A stretch of DNA of 64,000 nucleotides from Bacteroidia bacterium (GCA_016742095.1 JACVCJ010000010.1:1-64000), one strand, 5' to 3'. Counted from the stretch's first letter, positions 52,989 through 62,903 are shown. Translations and numbers: made by a program. The notes: generated by a model not told the origin, from the sequence alone.

Positions 52989-54677
52989 ATGGCAATGAAA
53001 ACTCCCGGCGTTTACATCCTCGAAAAGGACGCCTTCCCGAACTCCGTTGTGGAGGTCGCAACCGCGGTACCCGCATTTATCGGGTACACGGCCAAGGCCG
53101 ATAACGGTGGAAAGAGTTTGCTGAACAAACCTTTCCGGATCTCTTCTTTCTCTGAGTACCTGCAGTACTTCGGAGGTGCACCCGATTACACGTTTAGCCT
53201 GGTTGCAGCCGGTGGCGGTGGCGATAAACCCACCGACGATAAACCTGCCGACGATAAACCCACAGAAGACAAACCTGCAGAAAACAAACCCGCAGCTGCC
53301 GGGCCCAATCCCGACGCTATTACCATTGCGGGCACCGATTACACGTTGAAACGTGATAGCATAGAATACCGCCTGTACGATGCCATGAAGTTCTTCTTCC
53401 AGAACGGCGGCGGTCCCTGCTACATTGTATCCGTGGGGAACTATGGCAACGGCGCTAACCCGGCCATCAACAAAGATCTGCTGCTTGGGGCCCTGCCTGT
53501 CCTGGAAAAGGAAATGGAACCTACCATGGTACTGGTACCCGATGCCCTGTCGCTGCCCGACAGAAACAACTGTTACAGCGTGTACACAGCGGTGCTGGCC
53601 CATTGCAGCAAAATGCAGAGCCGTATCGGTGTGTTCGACGTGTACAACGGTTATAAAGACCGCCGCGACCCCACAGAAGTTGATGACACAAATGCTCCGG
53701 TGGACCTGATCACAGAATTCCGCTCAGGCATCGGCACCAATTTCCTGAACTACGGGGCGGCCTATTATCCCTGGATCAATACCAGCATTGTGCAGGATAC
53801 CGATGTCAGCTTCCAGAACCTGACCGACGCCAGTCTGACCGTGCTTCAGAACCTGATCCTGGCCGAGCAGAACGTGAGCCTTACAGCTCCGACCGATCCC
53901 GCCAAACCGGAGACCACACGTGAGAAAAACATCCGTGACTATGTGACCAAGCTGCCTACCTACACTGCGGCTAAGGTGAAAGCGATAAAGAGCGATCCCA
54001 AAAACGCCCAGAACTCTCCGCTCGATGACCTGAACAAGACCCTGGTAGTACTGAGCCCGGCCTACAATGCCCTGCTGAAGGAAATACAGGCCAAACTGAA
54101 CCTGATGCCGCCCGCATCGGCCATGGCCGGTATCTACACCATGGTAGACAATACCCGCGGTGTATGGAAAGCTCCGGCCAATGTTTCTGTTTCTTCCACG
54201 GTCAGTCCGGCGGTGAACATCACTTTCGAAGACCAGGAAGACCTGAACATGCCGCTGAACGGTAAGGCCGTAAATGCCATCCGTTCTTTTGTGGGACTGG
54301 GTAACATGGTTTGGGGCGCACGCACCCTCGACGGTAACAGCGGCGACTGGCGTTACATCAACGTACGCCGTACCATGATCATGCTGGAGCAGTCGGTAAA
54401 AGCGGCCGCACAGGCTTACGTATTCGAGCCGAACGACGCCAATACCTGGACCACCGTAAAAAGTATGATCGAGAACTTCCTGTACCAGCAGTGGAAAAAA
54501 GGCGCCCTGGTAGGTTCTAAATCTACCGATGCCTATGCGGTACTGGTGGGTCTGGGCAATACCATGACCGGCGACGATATCCTGAACGGTATCATGCGCA
54601 TTACGGTACTGGTGGCTGTTTCTCGTCCGGCAGAGTTCATCGAGATCACGTTCCAGCAACAAATGCAAAAGTCCTAA
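52989..54677 (+). CDS. Contractile tail sheath protein
   Basis: The protein has 562 residues. The N-terminus KTPGVYILEKDAFPNSVVEV and AVPAFIGYTAKA is the phage tail sheath handshake strand and core start. The C-terminal sheath domain shows VNAIRSFVGLGNMVWGARTL, WRYINVRRTMIMLEQSVKAA and FEITFQQQM-like ending (EFIEITFQQQMQ). Only one sheath gene is present, unlike the three (2, 3, 4) of Afp/PVC. An acidic, proline/lysine-rich insertion (repeats of DDKPT/DDKPA) occupies about residues 79-103, before the main domain resumes. It forms the outer contractile layer of the injection system. Confidence 0.96.
   Translation: MAMKTPGVYILEKDAFPNSVVEVATAVPAFIGYTAKADNGGKSLLNKPFRISSFSEYLQYFGGAPDYTFSLVAAGGGGDKPTDDKPADDKPTEDKPAENKPAAAGPNPDAITIAGTDYTLKRDSIEYRLYDAMKFFFQNGGGPCYIVSVGNYGNGANPAINKDLLLGALPVLEKEMEPTMVLVPDALSLPDRNNCYSVYTAVLAHCSKMQSRIGVFDVYNGYKDRRDPTEVDDTNAPVDLITEFRSGIGTNFLNYGAAYYPWINTSIVQDTDVSFQNLTDASLTVLQNLILAEQNVSLTAPTDPAKPETTREKNIRDYVTKLPTYTAAKVKAIKSDPKNAQNSPLDDLNKTLVVLSPAYNALLKEIQAKLNLMPPASAMAGIYTMVDNTRGVWKAPANVSVSSTVSPAVNITFEDQEDLNMPLNGKAVNAIRSFVGLGNMVWGARTLDGNSGDWRYINVRRTMIMLEQSVKAAAQAYVFEPNDANTWTTVKSMIENFLYQQWKKGALVGSKSTDAYAVLVGLGNTMTGDDILNGIMRITVLVAVSRPAEFIEITFQQQMQKS
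53223..53297 (+). repeat. Five 15-bp repeats in the sheath gene
   Basis: Five units of the type GATAAACCCACCGAC encode D-K-P-(T/A)-(D/E) pentapeptides. The first three units are nearly identical at DNA level; the last two are drifted (gacaaacctgcagaa, aacaaacccgcagct). Confidence 0.85.
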
Positions 54678-54719
54678 TTAATCAATAATCTTTAATAATC
54701 AACACAAATACTTTAAGTT

Positions 54720-55178
54720 ATGGCAGATGACGGATCAGCACAATCGACCACCGTATGGCCCATGCCGAAGTTTCACTTTTCGGTAAAATGGGCCGACGCT
54801 ACCATGTCCTTCCAGGAAGTTTCCGGACTGGACACAGAAACCCAGGTAATTGAGTACAGACACGGCGACAGCGCGGTATTTTCAACCATCAAAATGCCCG
54901 GTATAGCCAAGTTCGGTAACATTACCATGAAAAAAGGCGTATTTAAATCGGATAACAAGTTCTGGGACTGGTATTCCCAGATCAAGATGAACACCATCAA
55001 GCGTATTCCGATCACCATCAGCCTGCTCGATGAGTCGGGGAACCCTACCATGGTATGGACCCTGAAGAACGCATGGCCCACCAAGATCACCGGCACGGAC
55101 CTGAAGTCCGACGGCAACGAGGTGGCCATTGAGACCATCGAAATAGCGCACGAAGGACTTGAAATAGCGAATAGCTAA
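54720..55178 (+). CDS. Inner tube protein 1 (Hcp/gp19-like)
   Basis: The protein has 152 residues of the phage tail tube/Hcp fold. PKFHFSVKWADATMSFQEVSGLDTE is the typical beginning of the T4 gp19-like family, with YRHGDSAVFSTIKMPG, MKKGVFKSDNKFWDW and WTLKNAWPTKITGTDLKSDGNEVA later. It stacks as hexameric rings inside the sheath. It overlaps the next tube gene by 1 bp (TAATG). Confidence 0.95.
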   Translation: MADDGSAQSTTVWPMPKFHFSVKWADATMSFQEVSGLDTETQVIEYRHGDSAVFSTIKMPGIAKFGNITMKKGVFKSDNKFWDWYSQIKMNTIKRIPITISLLDESGNPTMVWTLKNAWPTKITGTDLKSDGNEVAIETIEIAHEGLEIANS

Positions 55179-55744
55179 TGAGTTCTGGCAGCAGTGCAAT
55201 AAATGAACTCACGGGGCCGGGTGAATGGTATCCGGTCCCGGGGTTCTATTTTTCGGTGATGGTACTGGGCGTGGTCCCTTCGGAAGACGACTGCAGCTTT
55301 AAGGAAGTGTCGGGTATTGAAGTACGTATGGATACCGAGACCATTCCCGAAGGCGGCGTGAACAACCACGAATGGACCGTTCCGAAGGGCGTGAAATATT
55401 CGAACCTGGTGCTGAAACGCGGCGTTATGCCTTCGGCGTCGTACCTGAGCATGTGGGTGCAGATGTTCATGATCGAAGATATTACCGAGCCCATCGATCC
55501 GAAAAATATTATTGTGATCCTGAACAATGAGAACGGTCTGCCCCTCTACGGCTGGTGGTTTGCCAATGCCTACCCGGTAAAATGGACCATCGACCCGCTC
55601 GACTCCATGCGCAACGAATACCTGGTGGAGTCCATCGAGTTCAGCTACCAGTTCTTTGTGCAGGGTTCCGTTACCTATGTTACCGCTGCGGCCGCTGCCG
55701 CTGCTGCATCTGCCGCCGCTGACGATATGGCCAAATATGCTTAA
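55178..55744 (+). CDS. Inner tube protein 2 / tube initiator (gp19-like)
   Basis: The protein has 188 residues related to tube protein 1. It keeps YPVPGFYFSVMVLGV, CSFKEVSGIEVRMDTE, NLVLKRGVMPSAS, and FANAYPVKWTIDPLDSMRNEYLVESIEFSYQFF. In Afp/PVC a second tube protein (Afp5/Pvc5) starts the tube at the baseplate; this gene has that position. The C-terminal 18 residues are a low-complexity Ala-rich tail (TAAAAAAAASAAADDMAKY). Confidence 0.93.
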   Translation: MSSGSSAINELTGPGEWYPVPGFYFSVMVLGVVPSEDDCSFKEVSGIEVRMDTETIPEGGVNNHEWTVPKGVKYSNLVLKRGVMPSASYLSMWVQMFMIEDITEPIDPKNIIVILNNENGLPLYGWWFANAYPVKWTIDPLDSMRNEYLVESIEFSYQFFVQGSVTYVTAAAAAAAASAAADDMAKYA

Positions 55745-55755
55745 AATATACGCTT

Positions 55756-55923
55756 ATGCCCATCGAGATACGTGAACTGGTGATAAAGACCATCGTGGAA
55801 AAACAACCCCTGCGCCATGCAGACAAGGGCAGTCCGCTGGACAAGGCCGAACTGAAAAAAGAAATACTGCAGTCCTGCAGCAAACTGGTAAAAAAGCTAT
55901 TAAAAGAAAATAAACAACGCTAA
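55756..55923 (+). CDS. DUF5908 small protein (Afp6/Pvc6 position)
   Basis: The protein has 55 residues: MPIEIRELVIKTIVEKQPLR at the N-terminus, then a charged helix with KAELKKEILQSCSKLVKKLL. Small proteins of about 55-60 residues with the MPIEIRELVIK start are listed as DUF5908 in contractile injection loci and occupy the place of Afp6/Pvc6 between the second tube gene and the LysM gene. The stop overlaps the next start (TAATG). Role unknown; probably an assembly factor. Confidence 0.85.
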   Translation: MPIEIRELVIKTIVEKQPLRHADKGSPLDKAELKKEILQSCSKLVKKLLKENKQR

Positions 55924-56615
55924 TGAGTCTTGTACCGAGCCTGGGAACACTGGCAAAGCTAACGATCACGGCCTTCAGCGACGAGACGTACCAGACGCCT
56001 CTTTCGCCGGCATTCACGGCCGTTATTAATCCGAGCAGCTACCGCAACGGGTTCAATATCGATTATGTGACCCGCAAGGAGATCGGCGGCAAGTCCGAAA
56101 GTCCCTCCTTTAAGCGCATCGGTAAAGAAGACCTCAGCTTTGAACTGATACTCGACGGCACAGGAGTAATTCCCATGCCTACCCAATACGAGGGCTGGAA
56201 CGTAGATCAGCTGCTGGCCCAGCTCAAGGCCACGGTATACAATTACGAAGGTGAGATCCACCAGCCTTATTTTGTACAGATCACCTGGGGCACCAACCTG
56301 AGTTTTAACGGCCGCCTGTCGAACATGTCGGTGGACTATAAAATGTTCAGTCCGGCCGGTGTTACGTTGCGGGCTTCGGTAAGCCTGGCATTCACCCAGT
56401 ACAAAAGTATAGACCTGGCCCAGGCCGAAGGCAATGACCAGTCGCCCGACATGACGCACATCATCACCATCATGCCCGGCGATACGCTGCCCCGCCTGTG
56501 CGAAAAAATTTACGGAAAAAGCGAGTACTACCTGCAGGTGGCGAGGCTCAATAATCTCAGTAATTTCAGGAACCTGAAGGCCGGCAGTCAGCTGTTCTTT
56601 CCTCCTTTAAAATAG
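55923..56615 (+). CDS. LysM tail protein (Afp7/Pvc7-like)
   Basis: The protein has 230 residues. The N-terminal part (LAKLTITAFSDETYQTPLSP, AVINPSSYRNGFNIDY) is the usual tube/baseplate hub domain. The C-terminal LysM domain at about 178-230 reads HIITIMPGDTLPRLCEKIYG, YLQVARLNNLSNFRNLKAGS, QLFFPPLK. In Afp/PVC this protein joins the tube to the spike. The next gene starts 7 bp later. Confidence 0.92.
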   Translation: MSLVPSLGTLAKLTITAFSDETYQTPLSPAFTAVINPSSYRNGFNIDYVTRKEIGGKSESPSFKRIGKEDLSFELILDGTGVIPMPTQYEGWNVDQLLAQLKATVYNYEGEIHQPYFVQITWGTNLSFNGRLSNMSVDYKMFSPAGVTLRASVSLAFTQYKSIDLAQAEGNDQSPDMTHIITIMPGDTLPRLCEKIYGKSEYYLQVARLNNLSNFRNLKAGSQLFFPPLK

Positions 56616-56622
56616 AAACATC

Positions 56623-58458
56623 ATGGCAAACTCACCCCTTCAATCTGTCGACGACCTGGTCACTTACGTGATCACCACCAACGGTACCGAAATTTCGGAT
56701 ACCTATATGGTTTTTGACATTACCGTGACCAAAGCCATCAATAAGATACCTACCGCCGTTATCCGCATGCAGGACGGCGATGTGGCCACCCAGGAATACC
56801 CGGCCACCGATTCCACCGACTTTGTACCCGGTACCCCCATTGTGATACAGGCCGGTTACGACTCGATCAATGTGCAGATATTCTCCGGCATTGTGGTCAG
56901 CCAGCGCGTGGTACTCGACGGAGAGGACGGCACCGTACTGGAAGTGATCTGCAAAGACAGTGCCGTTAAAATGACCGTGGGCCGCAAAAACGCCTATTAC
57001 AGCCAGATGACCGATTCGGACATCATCAGTCAGCTGATCGGCAACAGCGGCCTCACTGCCGACGTAGACAGCACCACCGCCCAGAACAAGGAACTGGTGC
57101 AGTATTACACCACCGACTGGGATTTTATGATGACCCGCGCCGACCTCAACGGCATGTTCGCCTTTATCGATGCGGGCACCGTAGCCATAAAAAAGCCGGT
57201 GTTCGGCAGTGCGGTACTTTCCCTTACCTACGGGCTCGATATTGTGGAATTCCAGGCCAGCCTCAACGCTACCGATCAGCTGAGTTCGGCCACGGGCACC
57301 AGCTGGGACTTCAGCACACAGGCCATTGTACAGGCGACAGGCACAGCACCTACCGTAAATACACAGGGCAACCTGCAATCGTCTGACCTGAGCAGTGTGG
57401 TAGGCCTTGCGGCATTTCAGCTGCAATCCTACGCCGCCGTTCCCGAAGACGGACTCCAGACCTGGGCCAGCACCCAGTTGCTGAAAGCGGCCCTGGCGCG
57501 CATCACCGGTTCGGCCACCTTTGCCGGTTCGGCCCTGGCCGTGCCCGGCTGCCTCATTACCCTGGGCGGGGTAAGCGACCGCTTTAACGGAGACGCTTAT
57601 GTAAGCGAAGTGGTACACACCATTACCGAAGGCGAATGGCTTACCAGTGTGGAATTCGGGCTGGACGAAGAATGGTTCTCGCAGAAACCCTATATTGAAA
57701 GTCCGCCCGCCGCAGGCCTGGTACCCGGTGTATCCGGACTGATGAACGGCGTGGTGAAACAGCTCGATTCCGACCCCGACGGACAGTTCCGCATTATGGT
57801 GACCCTGCCCCTGATGCAGAACGACGCCGAAGGCATATGGGCCCGCATGGCCACCTATTACGCCACCAACGGCAAGGGGAACTTTTTCCTGCCCGAGATC
57901 GGCGACGAAGTAGTGATCGGCTTCCTGAACAACGACCCCTGTTACCCGGTGATCCTGGGCTCACTGTACAGCAGTCAGCGCACGGCGCCTTACACGCCTA
58001 CCGCCGAAAACTATACCAAGGCCATTGTGACCAACAGCGAATGCAAGATCGAATTCGATGATGAGAACAAGGTGATCACCATTACCACACCCGGCAACAA
58101 CCAGGTGATATACAGCGACAAAGACCAGAGCATCACCATACAGGACCAGAACAACAACAAAATACTGATGAATTCAGACGGCATCACCCTGCAGGACCTG
58201 AGCAGTAACAAAATAACCATGGCCTCCGGCGGTATCGAACTCAATTCGCCCGCCGACATCAAACTGACGGCCACCGGCAATATACAGCTTACACCCACGG
58301 GCAATGCCAGCATTAGCGCCACGGGCGACGTAAGTGTCTCCGGCATGAACGTTTCCGAATCGGCCAATGCCTCCTACAAAGCTTCGGGCATGGCCAGCAC
58401 CGAAGTGTCGTCTACCGGCACCACTACCGTAAAAGGATCTATTGTTATGATAAACTAA
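56623..58458 (+). CDS. VgrG-like spike protein (Afp8/Pvc8-like)
   Basis: The protein has 611 residues. The gp27-like hub comes first (YVITTNGTEISDTYMVFDITV). The gp5-like OB domain lies at about residues 370-455 (GLMNGVVKQLDSDPDGQFRI, PLMQNDAEGIWARM, EIGDEVVIGFLNNDPCYPVI). The C-terminal 140 residues alternate short strands (SITIQDQNNNKILMNSDG, GGIELNSPADIKLTATGN) as in the triple beta-helix of VgrG/gp5. It forms the centre of the baseplate and the puncturing shaft. No extra effector domain is present at the C-terminus. Confidence 0.95.
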   Translation: MANSPLQSVDDLVTYVITTNGTEISDTYMVFDITVTKAINKIPTAVIRMQDGDVATQEYPATDSTDFVPGTPIVIQAGYDSINVQIFSGIVVSQRVVLDGEDGTVLEVICKDSAVKMTVGRKNAYYSQMTDSDIISQLIGNSGLTADVDSTTAQNKELVQYYTTDWDFMMTRADLNGMFAFIDAGTVAIKKPVFGSAVLSLTYGLDIVEFQASLNATDQLSSATGTSWDFSTQAIVQATGTAPTVNTQGNLQSSDLSSVVGLAAFQLQSYAAVPEDGLQTWASTQLLKAALARITGSATFAGSALAVPGCLITLGGVSDRFNGDAYVSEVVHTITEGEWLTSVEFGLDEEWFSQKPYIESPPAAGLVPGVSGLMNGVVKQLDSDPDGQFRIMVTLPLMQNDAEGIWARMATYYATNGKGNFFLPEIGDEVVIGFLNNDPCYPVILGSLYSSQRTAPYTPTAENYTKAIVTNSECKIEFDDENKVITITTPGNNQVIYSDKDQSITIQDQNNNKILMNSDGITLQDLSSNKITMASGGIELNSPADIKLTATGNIQLTPTGNASISATGDVSVSGMNVSESANASYKASGMASTEVSSTGTTTVKGSIVMIN

Positions 58459-58472
58459 ACACACACCATATT

Positions 58473-58772
58473 ATGCCTCCTGCTGCACGACTTACAGATA
58501 TGCACACCTGCCCCATGGTCACGCCCGGTTTACCGCCCATACCCCATGTAGGCGGTCCCGTTACCGGTCCCGGACAACCCAACGTACTCATCGGCGGACT
58601 GCCTGCTGCCAAAGTAGGTGATATGCTGGTATGCGTAGGCCCGCCCGATACCATTGTAAAGGGTTCCGCCACGGTACTTATCGGCGGTATGCCCGCCGCA
58701 CGCATGGGCGACAGCACCGCACACGGCGGATCGATCGTTCTCGGATGTTTCACGGTAATGATAGGCGGATGA
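58473..58772 (+). CDS. PAAR-domain tip protein
   Basis: The protein has 99 residues. PAARLTD is followed by HTCPMV, then VTGPGQPNVLIGGLPAAKVGD, MLVCVGPPDTIVKGSATVLIGG and a last HGG, with conserved His/Cys zinc ligands (H11, C13, C53-like, H84-like). It would cap the spike with a sharp metal-bound tip. There is no C-terminal toxin extension. The stop overlaps the gp25 gene start. Confidence 0.95.
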   Translation: MPPAARLTDMHTCPMVTPGLPPIPHVGGPVTGPGQPNVLIGGLPAAKVGDMLVCVGPPDTIVKGSATVLIGGMPAARMGDSTAHGGSIVLGCFTVMIGG

Positions 58773-59188
58773 AAACAGACAAAACATCCTTCCTGGGCCG
58801 GGGCTGGAGTTTTCCGCCCGAGTTCGAAGCCTCCGGCGACACACACATGGTCGAAAAGGAAAAGGACATCCGCGAGAGCCTGTTTATCCTGCTTTCCACC
58901 ACGCCCGGCGAACGCATCATGCATCCCGATTACGGTTGCGGACTGAACAAACTGGTGTTCGAACCCGGCAGCAGCTCCCTGGTCCGCAGCATACAGGACA
59001 TGGTACAGTATGCCATACTCATGTTCGAGCCCCGCATTAAACTACAGACGGTAGATGTGGAATACAGCAGCCAGGAAGCCCTGGTATACATTACCATCGA
59101 CTATTACGTACGACAAACCAATACCCGACAGAACATGGTATATCCCATGTACCTGATCGAAGGCACAAACCTGCAGGGAATAAAATAA
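58769..59188 (+). CDS. gp25-like baseplate protein (Afp9/Pvc9-like)
   Basis: The protein has 139 residues from ATG 58769, which overlaps the PAAR stop by 4 bp. The gp25/lysozyme-like domain shows FLGRGWSFPPEF, EKDIRESLFILLSTTPGERIMHPDYGCGL and NKLVFEPGSSSLVRSI. In contractile systems this protein nucleates sheath assembly at the baseplate. The next gene starts 1 bp after its stop. Confidence 0.95.
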   Translation: MKTDKTSFLGRGWSFPPEFEASGDTHMVEKEKDIRESLFILLSTTPGERIMHPDYGCGLNKLVFEPGSSSLVRSIQDMVQYAILMFEPRIKLQTVDVEYSSQEALVYITIDYYVRQTNTRQNMVYPMYLIEGTNLQGIK

Positions 59189-59189
59189 C

Positions 59190-62100
59190 GTGAACACAGA
59201 TCAGGATTCCATACACGGCCAGAATTTCTGGAGAGGCACTTCCCAGGCGGCAAGGCTCCTGAACGAGCTGAAGCCCGGCTATGTGCAGGTGGACGAACGT
59301 TCGCTGAGCGACCTGATCTTCTTTACCGATGAATACGCCAAAGAAATTATCCTGCAGGATCCAGCGAAAGAAAACGGTAACTGGCAGGATTTTCTGCGGA
59401 AGGACTACCTGTACCTGCTTTTCTACATGGCCAATACCCCCGTGGAAACGATCCGGGGCAATTTTCTGCACACCCTCGACGATGCCTACCGCCTGGGCGG
59501 GTTCGAATACCGCCGCAACAAATGCATCGAACTTATTACCCTGATCCTGGACCTGGGAAACCGCATTAATTCCTGGTACGAGGACATGGACTTTAACGAC
59601 TATACCGAGGACCTGGTATATGCCCTGCGCGAAATGGTGGAAGGACATCTGAAACCCCAGTTTGAACGGCTGCATAGGCTGAAACCGGTGATCCTGTGGC
59701 ACGAAGTACAGACGGGGAACGATACCATTGAAATGCGTTTTGACAAGTTCCGCGAAAAATGGAAGACCGAAATACCCGCCCTGCAGAAAACGTTGTTCCT
59801 GCATATTTCGGACAACGACCTGGACACACTGGCCCATATTTTTAACCGGCTCTTTTTCATTACCGACCAGCTGGCCTCCGAAGCCAAAAAAGTGCTGGAC
59901 AAGGTGCTGAACCACAGCCACAACAACAAAGCCCATATTTCGCTGTTCATCGCGTTCCTGAAGCTGTACCAGAAAGTACAGGGCGAAATTAACCAGGTTA
60001 CCCGCCGCCACCTTGAATATTATTACAACCGCATACTGCGGCAGAGCCCGGACGATACCAGACCCGACTCTGCCTACCTCTGCCTGGGCCTGGCCAAAGG
60101 CACCGATCACCTGGTACTGGAAAAAGGCACCGGTTTTGTAGCCGACAAAGACGAGAACGGTGTAAATATGGTCTATACCGCTACCGAGGACAGTCCGCTT
60201 ACCAGCGCACAGATACGCCGGATACATACGTTGTACGTAAGCCGTAACCCGCTCAACTATTCCGGCCTGGATACGCCGCCCGTAAGCGATGTGTTCTGTG
60301 CCAGCAGAGAGGCCGGTATACCGGAACCTGAAGGCTGGGCCCTTTTCGGGGAAGACCAGTTCTTTAAAGGTTCGGCAAGCCGCACCATGTCCGACGCCCG
60401 TATCGGTTTTGTGGTCGCTTCAGATGCCCTGCTGATGGCCGAGGGGGAACGCGACATTTCACTGTCCCTCGAATGCACCGAACGGTCCTACAGGGACTTT
60501 AAGGCTATGATCGCCGTTATTGCCCGCGATGCCGGCGAAACGGAAGCCAATACCTTTATACGCATCTTTCTGACGGCCTTCGACTTTTCGTATACACTTA
60601 ACGGCGAAGAAGTGACCGTACCACATTTTGCCGTAAAGGATCACCCCGAACAGTACACCCTGGGCATCCACTTTGAAGTACCTTTTACCGCAGGTCCGGT
60701 GCATGGTATTCTGCCGTCCAAAGTGCCGCCGCCCCTGCCCGAATACAAACCATACCTAAAACTGCTGCTGCGCCCGGAAAGCCATATTTATGCCTATCCG
60801 CTTTTGCAGGCCCTGCAGTTGATAAATATACGCATTAAAACCCGCGTGCGGGGTGTAAAGGATCTGCTGCTCTACAACCAGTACGGACAGATAAACCCGG
60901 CCGTGCCTTTTCCGCCCTATGGCGTTTCTCCGCAGCCCGGCGCCTATTTCCTGATCGGCAGCAACGAGGTGTTCAGTAAAAAACTACAGGACCTGCATGT
61001 GAACATCCGCTGGTTCCAGCTGCCCCAGGACCCGAAAGGCTGGGAGGACTATTTTGCCGGTTACAGCAACGGGATACGCACATCCGACTATACCATTGCC
61101 CTCAGCTACCTGAAAGAAGGCCAGTGGCACCCCGTCTATAACCGTGTGGAAACACAGCTGTTCCGGGAACGCGGCGAACGGGGCGCCGAACAGGTGCTTT
61201 CGGATACGACCCGCCTTTCGAACATTAACCTGTCTGACCTCTCTTTTGTACCCTATGCCGTTAAAGGGCCCAATCCCTTTCACAATAAGACCCGCGACGG
61301 CTACCTGAAACTGGAATTTACCTCACCCCGCTTTGCCTTTGGCCATGCCGACTATGCCCGCAGGCTTTCGGAGGTGATCATGCATAATTCGAAACTACAG
61401 CCCGGCGACCCGGATATACTGCCGGAACCAATGCCGCCGCTTTCGCCGCTGGTAAGCGATGTACAGCTCGACTACACCGCCGAGACATCGGCCTTTGAAG
61501 AAGAAAAGGCCAGTTTTGCCATCGACCTGTACCATATTACGCCCTTTGGCTATAAAACTATCCCGCTGCGCTCCCCACACGAAAACCTGACGCTGTTCGA
61601 TGCCTACGACGAACAGGGCAGCCTGCTGCTCGGCCTGGACAATTACCCCGAAGCCGGTTACCTGAACCTGTTCTTTCACCTGCTGGAAGGCCGTGTGGAA
61701 GACTACATACGCGATATTCCCGAACCCCGCTGGCAATTCCTGGCCGGCAACAACTGGTACGATTTCGGCAAGGAGAACATTATTTCCGATACCACCGGCG
61801 GCTTTATCCAGTCGGGGATCGTACGCCTGCGCATCCCGCGCGGGATCAGCAGGGACAACACCATTCTCAGCGGCGAGCTCTTCTGGATAAAGGTTTCGGT
61901 ACAGAAAGGCGCCAAAGTGGCCGCCGCCGTACAGAACATATACGTAAATGCCGCTATGGTACAGTGGGACCAGAACGGCAGCAAACACCACCTGGACACT
62001 CCCGTTCCGCCCTTTACCATAAAAAAACTGCGCGATAAGGTCAACGGCCTTAAAGACATTATCCAGCCCCTGCCCTCCTTCAACGGTAAAAAGATGGAAG

Positions 62101-62891
62101 ACACCCATTATTTTTACCAGCGGGTGAGCGAGCGTCTGCGGCACAAACACCGCGCCGTGAACGTATGGGATTACGAGCGCCTGGTGCTGAACCGCTTTCC
62201 GCTTATACAAAAAGTAAAATGCTTTACGGCCAACAGCAGTTACCACAGCGTTCCGCCGGAAGAACGGAAATTCCTGGTGGAACCCGGCCATGTAAAAATT
62301 GTGCTCATTCCCGACATACACAACCCCGAGGTACGTAACCTGCTGCGGCCCAAAGTAGGCATCAGCGTGCTGCTGAAGATACAGGAATACCTGCGGTCCA
62401 TAGCCTCTCCCTTTGTACAGATCGAGGTAATGAACCCTTTTTACGAACGGGTAAAGGTATTTGCCAGCGTAAAACTGAAAAACGGTCTGCTGGACGAAGG
62501 CTATTACCTGAAACTTCTGAACGAAGACCTGCGCAGCTTTCTTACGCCCTGGCTCTGGAGTAAGAATACGGGCAATGAATTCGGCAACAGTGTGTTTGAA
62601 TCACGGGTAACCTCGTACATACAAAGCCTGCCCTATATCGACTTTGTAAGCGGCCTGTCGGTGATCAAGACCTGGAACGACGGAGGTATAATGGGCCTGG
62701 CCGACTCTCGCTATGAAGAGGAAGACGTTCAAAAGATCCGGGACGAGTTAAAACCGCTGTACCCCTGGTCTATCCTGGTATCGGCCGATGAGCACGACCT
62801 GAAGGTGATACGCAAAGAAAACTATATAAAACCCGAAGTGAGAGGGATCGGGAACATGCTGCTCGGCTCCGACTTTATCATTTTGGAATAA
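59190..62891 (+). CDS. Large baseplate J-like protein (Afp11/Pvc11-like)
   Basis: The protein has 1,233 residues from GTG 59190 (MNTDQDSIHGQNFWRGTSQA). The C-terminal part (HYFYQRVSERLRHKHRAVNVWDYERLVLNRFPLI, KVKCFT) has the baseplate J signature, and SIASPFVQIEVMNPFYERVKVFASVKL the following segment. The rest has long stretches without recognised domains. The size and the position after gp25 fit the gp6-like wedge of eCIS. It would form the peripheral wedge around the spike. Confidence 0.92.
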   Translation: MNTDQDSIHGQNFWRGTSQAARLLNELKPGYVQVDERSLSDLIFFTDEYAKEIILQDPAKENGNWQDFLRKDYLYLLFYMANTPVETIRGNFLHTLDDAYRLGGFEYRRNKCIELITLILDLGNRINSWYEDMDFNDYTEDLVYALREMVEGHLKPQFERLHRLKPVILWHEVQTGNDTIEMRFDKFREKWKTEIPALQKTLFLHISDNDLDTLAHIFNRLFFITDQLASEAKKVLDKVLNHSHNNKAHISLFIAFLKLYQKVQGEINQVTRRHLEYYYNRILRQSPDDTRPDSAYLCLGLAKGTDHLVLEKGTGFVADKDENGVNMVYTATEDSPLTSAQIRRIHTLYVSRNPLNYSGLDTPPVSDVFCASREAGIPEPEGWALFGEDQFFKGSASRTMSDARIGFVVASDALLMAEGERDISLSLECTERSYRDFKAMIAVIARDAGETEANTFIRIFLTAFDFSYTLNGEEVTVPHFAVKDHPEQYTLGIHFEVPFTAGPVHGILPSKVPPPLPEYKPYLKLLLRPESHIYAYPLLQALQLINIRIKTRVRGVKDLLLYNQYGQINPAVPFPPYGVSPQPGAYFLIGSNEVFSKKLQDLHVNIRWFQLPQDPKGWEDYFAGYSNGIRTSDYTIALSYLKEGQWHPVYNRVETQLFRERGERGAEQVLSDTTRLSNINLSDLSFVPYAVKGPNPFHNKTRDGYLKLEFTSPRFAFGHADYARRLSEVIMHNSKLQPGDPDILPEPMPPLSPLVSDVQLDYTAETSAFEEEKASFAIDLYHITPFGYKTIPLRSPHENLTLFDAYDEQGSLLLGLDNYPEAGYLNLFFHLLEGRVEDYIRDIPEPRWQFLAGNNWYDFGKENIISDTTGGFIQSGIVRLRIPRGISRDNTILSGELFWIKVSVQKGAKVAAAVQNIYVNAAMVQWDQNGSKHHLDTPVPPFTIKKLRDKVNGLKDIIQPLPSFNGKKMEDTHYFYQRVSERLRHKHRAVNVWDYERLVLNRFPLIQKVKCFTANSSYHSVPPEERKFLVEPGHVKIVLIPDIHNPEVRNLLRPKVGISVLLKIQEYLRSIASPFVQIEVMNPFYERVKVFASVKLKNGLLDEGYYLKLLNEDLRSFLTPWLWSKNTGNEFGNSVFESRVTSYIQSLPYIDFVSGLSVIKTWNDGGIMGLADSRYEEEDVQKIRDELKPLYPWSILVSADEHDLKVIRKENYIKPEVRGIGNMLLGSDFIILE

Positions 62892-62903
62892 AACGATACT
62901 ACT

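Noticed and set aside
56623-58458. Type VI secretion system (VgrG-based) reading of the locus
   Set aside because: DUF4255 cap, LysM, DUF5908 and baseplate J-like proteins point to eCIS; no TssJ/L/M membrane complex or TssB/C pair is seen in the window.
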